Origin: Bog-950 sp964615305
GTDB taxonomy: Bacteria > Bacteroidota > Bacteroidia > Chitinophagales > LD1
Assembly (NCBI GenBank): GCA_964615305.1
Contig: CAZTNA010000005.1
Location: forward strand, 157,343-221,342
DNA length: 64,000 nucleotides
Reading direction: 5' to 3'
Notes under the pieces: model-generated
Told to the model about the DNA's origin: nothing
The model's database searches: none
What the model saw: only the letters and a program-made list of their open reading frames with translations
Position numbers and translations under genes: made by a program
Shown: positions 61,033 through 64,000 of the stretch, piece after piece
Numbering within the stretch: position 1 is the first letter of the stretch
How the letters are laid out: every line of letters starts with the position of its first letter

Positions 61033-62172
61033 ATGCTTAGTTATTGGGAAAAACAGTCGCTTCTTAATTACGATGTAATAGTAGTAGGTAGTGGTATTGT
61101 TGGCTTAAGCACGGCAATTTCTATAAGAGAAAAACAGCCTAACGCAACGGTAGTAGTTCTGGAGCGCGCTATACTACCTACAGGAGCTAGTACAAAAAAT
61201 GCCGGCTTTGCATGTGTGGGGTCCCTCACCGAAATTTTAGACGATCTGCAAAACATGACAGAGAATGAAGTGCTACAGTTAGTAGAAATGCGTGCAAAAG
61301 GTTTGAAGCGCCTGCGTAAACGTTTAGGAGATACGGCTATAGGTTATGCAGAAAATGGTAGTTACGAATTGATAAGTTCAGAAGAAGAAAGTTGTTTGGA
61401 TGAAATGGATAAAATAAATGCTTTACTCAAACCCGTTTTATGTACCGATGCATATAAGGTAAGTGATAAAAAAATTTCATCATTCGGTCTTTCGAGAAGG
61501 CACACCAAGCATTTAGTTACTAATGTGTGTGAAGGCGAACTGCATACAGGCAAAATGATGCGTGCACTCATTGATTTGTGTATTAGTAAGGGAGTAGAGA
61601 TTAAAACCGGTTGCGAAGTATTAAGTGTTGATGAAACACATTCGTGTGTTAGTGTTTTAGCAAACCATTCATGGTTACAAGAGCAGATAGTGTTTATTGC
61701 TAGCCAAGTAGTGATTTGTACTAATGCATTTACTAAACAGCTTTTTGCCGAAACAGATATTGATCCGGGGCGGGGACAGGTACTTATTACAAAGCCAATA
61801 ACCGGACTAAAGTTAAAAGGCATTTTTCACTTTCAAAAAGGATACTACTACTTCAGAGAGGTAGAAGGTAGAGTTTTGTTTGGTGGTGGGCGAAACCTCG
61901 ATTTTGAAGGTGAAAGAACTTCTGTTTTTGCTTTTAATGAAAAAATACGTGCAGATCTTACCGATAAACTTCAGCAGATAGTATTATCCGGAACACCTTT
62001 TGAGATTGACAGTTGGTGGACCGGAATTATGGCCTTTGGCAAAAGCAAGTTTCCTATCGCAGTTCAACAAAGTTCACGAACATTTGTGTGCGCGCGTATG
62101 GGTGGTATGGGGGTTGCTATTGGAAGTGAAATAGGAGAGAAGATGGGGGAGATGGTTAGGGAAAATCTTTAG
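61033..62172 (+). CDS. DAO-family FAD-dependent oxidoreductase
   Basis: The 379-residue protein has the FAD fold DVIVVGSGIVGLSTAISIRE near 14-33, ERAILPTGASTKNAGFAC, a substrate-side VCEGELHTGKMMRAL, and a late GRGQVLITKP. It ends with WWTGIMAFGKSKFPI and CARMGGMGVAIGSEIG, typical of D-amino-acid-oxidase-like (glycine/sarcosine oxidase, DadA-type) enzymes. The substrate is not readable; a secondary or primary amine is likely. It starts nine bases after the desaturase and is the last core-genome gene before the mobile region. Confidence 0.85.
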   Translation: MLSYWEKQSLLNYDVIVVGSGIVGLSTAISIREKQPNATVVVLERAILPTGASTKNAGFACVGSLTEILDDLQNMTENEVLQLVEMRAKGLKRLRKRLGDTAIGYAENGSYELISSEEESCLDEMDKINALLKPVLCTDAYKVSDKKISSFGLSRRHTKHLVTNVCEGELHTGKMMRALIDLCISKGVEIKTGCEVLSVDETHSCVSVLANHSWLQEQIVFIASQVVICTNAFTKQLFAETDIDPGRGQVLITKPITGLKLKGIFHFQKGYYYFREVEGRVLFGGGRNLDFEGERTSVFAFNEKIRADLTDKLQQIVLSGTPFEIDSWWTGIMAFGKSKFPIAVQQSSRTFVCARMGGMGVAIGSEIGEKMGEMVRENL

Positions 62173-62244
62173 TGAAATAGGAGAATTGCTAGTATCGTCC
62201 AGACTTGTCTGTAAACTTCAGGATTGTTTAACAAGCAGTTTAAA

Positions 62245-62437
62245 AGTTAGTCAATGATGTTGTGCTTCTTGGAAGCATAATTAGCTGAAATCTGTCCGTT
62301 GTTGATTTTGACAATGACGGAAATCTTGAAGTCAAATCTGACCTCCTTTTTACTTGCTGTTTGTCTGTTTCTTTTTGGTGCTCGTGAATCTTCGCTTGTG
62401 CCTGATTTCGGCAGGGTTGTTTTTCTTGCTTGTCCAT
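62245..62437 (-). pseudogene. Remnant IS3-like transposase OrfA (left copy, frameshifted and truncated)
   Basis: It starts MDKQEKQPCRNQ like the intact copy, carries an insertion (about KIHEHQKETDKQQ), then continues in another frame with RFDFKISVI-KINNGQISANYASKKHNI. It stops near the helix-turn-helix, with a short deletion relative to the right copy at the break. It cannot make a full protein. Confidence 0.8.
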
Positions 62438-62503
62438 AAGTGACCAATGTTTGTTTAATTTTTTGTCAACCTATTTTAGGACGAGGCACCTGATACAGCC
62501 ACT

Positions 62504-62887
62504 TTACTTTAAAAGTTTTTTCTTCTTTCGCTGTATCTCGTTTGCCAAGTGTTCGGGTAAATACTTTTTTGAGAGTTCCTGCCCCGTAATGTTTTCAAAT
62601 TCAACAATCATATCCTGCTGGAAGTCTTTGATAAATTCCAACTCCTCTACTTTCTCCCGGAGTTTCTTGAGTTCTTCGTCTTTGCTCATAGCTTTTGATT
62701 TGGAGTGGAAGTTAGATAACTTTTTACGCCAGTAGTCAATCGTGCTTCGTGAGATGTTGTGCTTTTTTGAAGCATGATTGGCGGAAATTTGTCCGTTGTT
62801 GATTTCGTCAATGACGGAAATCTTGAAGTCAAAGCTGACTTCTTTACCCCTCCTTTTTCGGCAGGGTTGTTCTTTTTGTTTGTCCAT
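62504..62887 (-). CDS. Transposase OrfA, IS3-like (partner OrfB lost)
   Basis: The 127-residue protein has a helix-turn-helix region (FDFKISVIDEINNGQISANHASKKHNISRSTIDYW) and a coiled-coil end with LKKLREKVEELEFIKDFQQDM, the layout of IS3-family OrfA. In that family OrfA and the DDE-containing OrfB are joined by frameshifting. OrfB is missing here, since another copy of the element's left end begins 14 bases after the stop. The product may bind the element ends but cannot transpose. Confidence 0.8.
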   Translation of the reverse strand: MDKQKEQPCRKRRGKEVSFDFKISVIDEINNGQISANHASKKHNISRSTIDYWRKKLSNFHSKSKAMSKDEELKKLREKVEELEFIKDFQQDMIVEFENITGQELSKKYLPEHLANEIQRKKKKLLK

Positions 62888-62950
62888 GTTGACCTTACTT
62901 TGTTTAATTTTTGGTCAACCTATTTTAGGACGAGGCACGAAAAAAGGGTT

Positions 62951-63087
62951 GTGGGTAACGTTTCACGGCTTGTAGTCAGGCGGGGCAATAGAAGCACCAA
63001 CCTGTCCGCAAGCACTAAATTTAATAAGAAGCACTACACTTTCAATTATGCACATCCGCCCCGCTTGCAACAAGCCGATGTTAGCGG
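62951..63087 (-). other. attC-like recombination site (integron-type)
   Basis: About 135 bases can fold with the two-block pattern of attC sites. TAAC at 62956-62959 matches GTTA at 63080-63083. CGGCTTGT at 62966-62973 is the exact complement of ACAAGCCG at 63070-63077. After spacers of 6 and 5 bases, GCGGGGC at 62980-62986 is the exact complement of GCCCCGC at 63058-63064. The site begins 12 bases after the stop of the gene at 63100 when read on the gene strand, as expected for a cassette. The loop carries GAAGCAC twice. The end boxes do not match the RYYYAAC/GTTRRRY consensus fully. Confidence 0.5.
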
Positions 63088-63099
63088 TAGTAATTTTTT

Positions 63100-63390
63100 T
63101 CATTTTGTCAGTCGGTGTTCAAGTAATCTAATTAATGCGTCTTCAACGCAAGAAGAAATGTCTTTTCTATTATGTTCGTTATATCTGTCTTTGTAATCGC
63201 TCACTAACAGTTGCAAGCTCTCACCAGAAGCAATAACTTTTTCGAGAATTTCAATTTTCTTGTCGTAATTAGTGTTATTCCACTCGCTTGAATAAGGGTC
63301 GAGTATTGTCCTGAAAGTTCTATGCTTCCACATTGAACCATTACCAAATACTTTGTCAAGCCGTGCTTCGTAAAAGTTGTTGTCCTCCAT
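63100..63390 (-). CDS. Unknown small cassette protein
   Basis: The 96-residue, charged, soluble protein begins MEDNNFYEARLDKVFG and is largely helical after a Trp-containing segment (MWKHRTFRTILDPYSSEW). I do not recognise the family. It starts three bases after the upstream 180-residue gene and ends just before the attC-like site. The two probably act together, with an unknown or perhaps defence, toxin or immunity type role that is not supported by motif. Confidence 0.65.
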   Translation of the reverse strand: MEDNNFYEARLDKVFGNGSMWKHRTFRTILDPYSSEWNNTNYDKKIEILEKVIASGESLQLLVSDYKDRYNEHNRKDISSCVEDALIRLLEHRLTK

Positions 63391-63393
63391 ATT

Positions 63394-63936
63394 TTACTTT
63401 TGAAATTTATTTTTTAAGTCGTTGTTTAACTGCTCGTAAAATGATTTACCCCAAAGAAAACGGTCTTTGTCCCGTAGTGAAAGATTTTGCGGCTCATATT
63501 TTTTCACATTATCAATATAGTCCGTGTAACCTAACCACAATTTTTCAAAGTTGGTTACTGTTTCAAGTCCTTTAAAATTTGTCAAGGTGTCGCAAACTCT
63601 AACATCATAGATTGTAAAGTTGTCTGGATACAACAACGACAAAATTGCAGAACTCATAGGAAGTCGAAACTTATAGTCGTCAATGAGAACTTTTAGTTTC
63701 TGTTTGTCGTCTGTTTCGGAAGAAATTTTACTCGTCAAGTCCTTAACGCTTTGTTCGATGTCGGAATTATATTTTAGAAGTCGTTGAGCAATTTTTGTTT
63801 TTGCCCTGTTTGCCTTCCAAATTACAATGCAAAAAAAGTCAAACGCAGTCAAGTATCCATTACGGTCGAAGTTATCCCGAACGTCTGTCAAAACGTAATT
63901 TTCAAGGTCGTAATATTTGATGTAATCTGCCGTCAT
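63394..63936 (-). CDS. Unknown cassette protein, possibly with a helix-hairpin-helix-like segment
   Basis: The 180-residue soluble, mostly helical protein has a conserved-looking core KFRLPMSSAILSLLYPDNFT followed by IYDVRVCDTL. This loosely recalls the helical DNA-glycosylase (HhH) setting, but I cannot confirm it. Its ATG lies about 10 bases inside the R-box-like CGTTAGCGG at the window's right end, the tight spacing usual for the first gene of an integron cassette. The function is unknown. Confidence 0.65.
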   Translation of the reverse strand: MTADYIKYYDLENYVLTDVRDNFDRNGYLTAFDFFCIVIWKANRAKTKIAQRLLKYNSDIEQSVKDLTSKISSETDDKQKLKVLIDDYKFRLPMSSAILSLLYPDNFTIYDVRVCDTLTNFKGLETVTNFEKLWLGYTDYIDNVKKYEPQNLSLRDKDRFLWGKSFYEQLNNDLKNKFQK

Positions 63937-63944
63937 ATTATTAC

Positions 63945-64000
63945 CGCTAACGGAACCAGTGTTGCCGATGTGAGCAAGCGAAGAAACGCAAATGCAATTC
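63945..64000 (-). other. Partial second attC-like site (cut by window edge)
   Basis: Read on the gene strand the edge sequence runs CGCTTGCTCACATCGGCAAC, then ACTGGTTCCGTTAGCGG, and reaches the ATG at 63936. It has an R-box-like CGTTAGC close to the start codon, and stem-like blocks in the same order as the inner half of the site at 62951. The other arm lies outside the window, so pairing cannot be tested. Confidence 0.4.

Larger units (their letters stand above)
62240..62938 (-). mobile_element. Two tandem truncated copies of one IS3-like element
   Basis: The same element end appears twice in the same orientation: TCAACCTATTTTAGGACGAG occurs at about 62466-62485 and again at about 62915-62934, each followed by GCAC. 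Each is followed on the minus strand, after about 50 bases, by the same transposase OrfA start (MDKQ..QPCR). The right copy keeps a whole OrfA but no OrfB. The left copy keeps a damaged N-terminal half. The second left end begins about 14 bases beyond the first OrfA stop. No right end or full element is seen. The flank 62173-62239 shows nothing. Confidence 0.8.

Noticed and set aside
62430..62735. Plus-strand open frame within the IS remnants
   Set aside because: Antisense to the transposase OrfA, which has recognisable motifs; Phe/Ser-rich as expected for the reverse of a Lys-rich gene.
62774..63196. 140-codon plus-strand frame over the IS end and attC-like site
   Set aside because: Crosses the element end and the inverted repeats and overlaps the cassette gene antisense; no coding signal.
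1..64000. tRNA, rRNA or CRISPR array
   Set aside because: All gaps between genes were read; none shows a cloverleaf, rRNA stretch or regular repeat-spacer pattern.

Overview
The window looks like chromosome from a member of the Bacteroidota, probably an environmental rather than a gut lineage. The evidence is: six secreted proteins with type IX secretion (T9SS) C-terminal sorting domains, both type A and the type B 'gliding-motility C-terminal' form; moderately AT-rich DNA; starts with almost no Shine-Dalgarno sequence; and repeated TAnnTTYN boxes of the kind used as Bacteroidota -7 elements. No rRNA, tRNA or CRISPR array was seen. Genus cannot be decided from the sequence alone.

Layout. 1-6109: the end of pdhA, a membrane-anchored TPR protein, then a leftward block with an RhlE-type helicase, a YdeI/OmdA protein, fabD, folE, queD and a thiolase (fadI type). 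6291-12055: a TolC-like outer-membrane protein, a sensor kinase, a periplasmic-binding-protein-like gene and guaA. 12151-18493: a two-subunit transketolase whose halves are separated by two tandem von Willebrand A (VWA) proteins and an opposite-strand sulfatase. 18605-24602: a compact rightward cluster of fatty-acid hydroxylase-like protein, acyl carrier protein, KAS III, glycosyltransferase, TPR-histidine kinase and an MpaB-like oxygenase. This is probably a lipid or glycolipid tailoring unit. 24676-33184: a B12-type radical SAM protein, a T9SS esterase, ftcD, a CrtI-like oxidoreductase and an RsmF-like RNA methyltransferase.

33189-47009 is dominated by surface proteins: two lipoproteins, a PKD adhesin, a small T9SS protein, a 1252-residue PKD/SdrD-like protein and a choice-of-anchor-B protein, interrupted by hutH. 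47047-62172 holds housekeeping genes (mrp, a NifU-domain gene, tsaD, lysC, a terC-family gene, HAD phosphatases). Among them are a LamG/coiled-coil/HYR surface protein, two beta-barrel-like proteins, a T9SS type B cargo, a SWIB-domain histone-like protein behind an unusually structured leader, a front-end-type fatty acid desaturase and a FAD amine oxidoreductase.

62240-64000 is accessory DNA: two tandem truncated copies of the same end of an IS3-like element, followed by what looks like an integron-type gene cassette. The cassette has two unknown genes on the minus strand, a long attC-like inverted-repeat site directly behind them and part of a second such site at the window edge. This cassette, the 18605-24602 lipid cluster, the VWA pair inside the split transketolase and the structured leader of the SWIB gene are the parts most worth following up.
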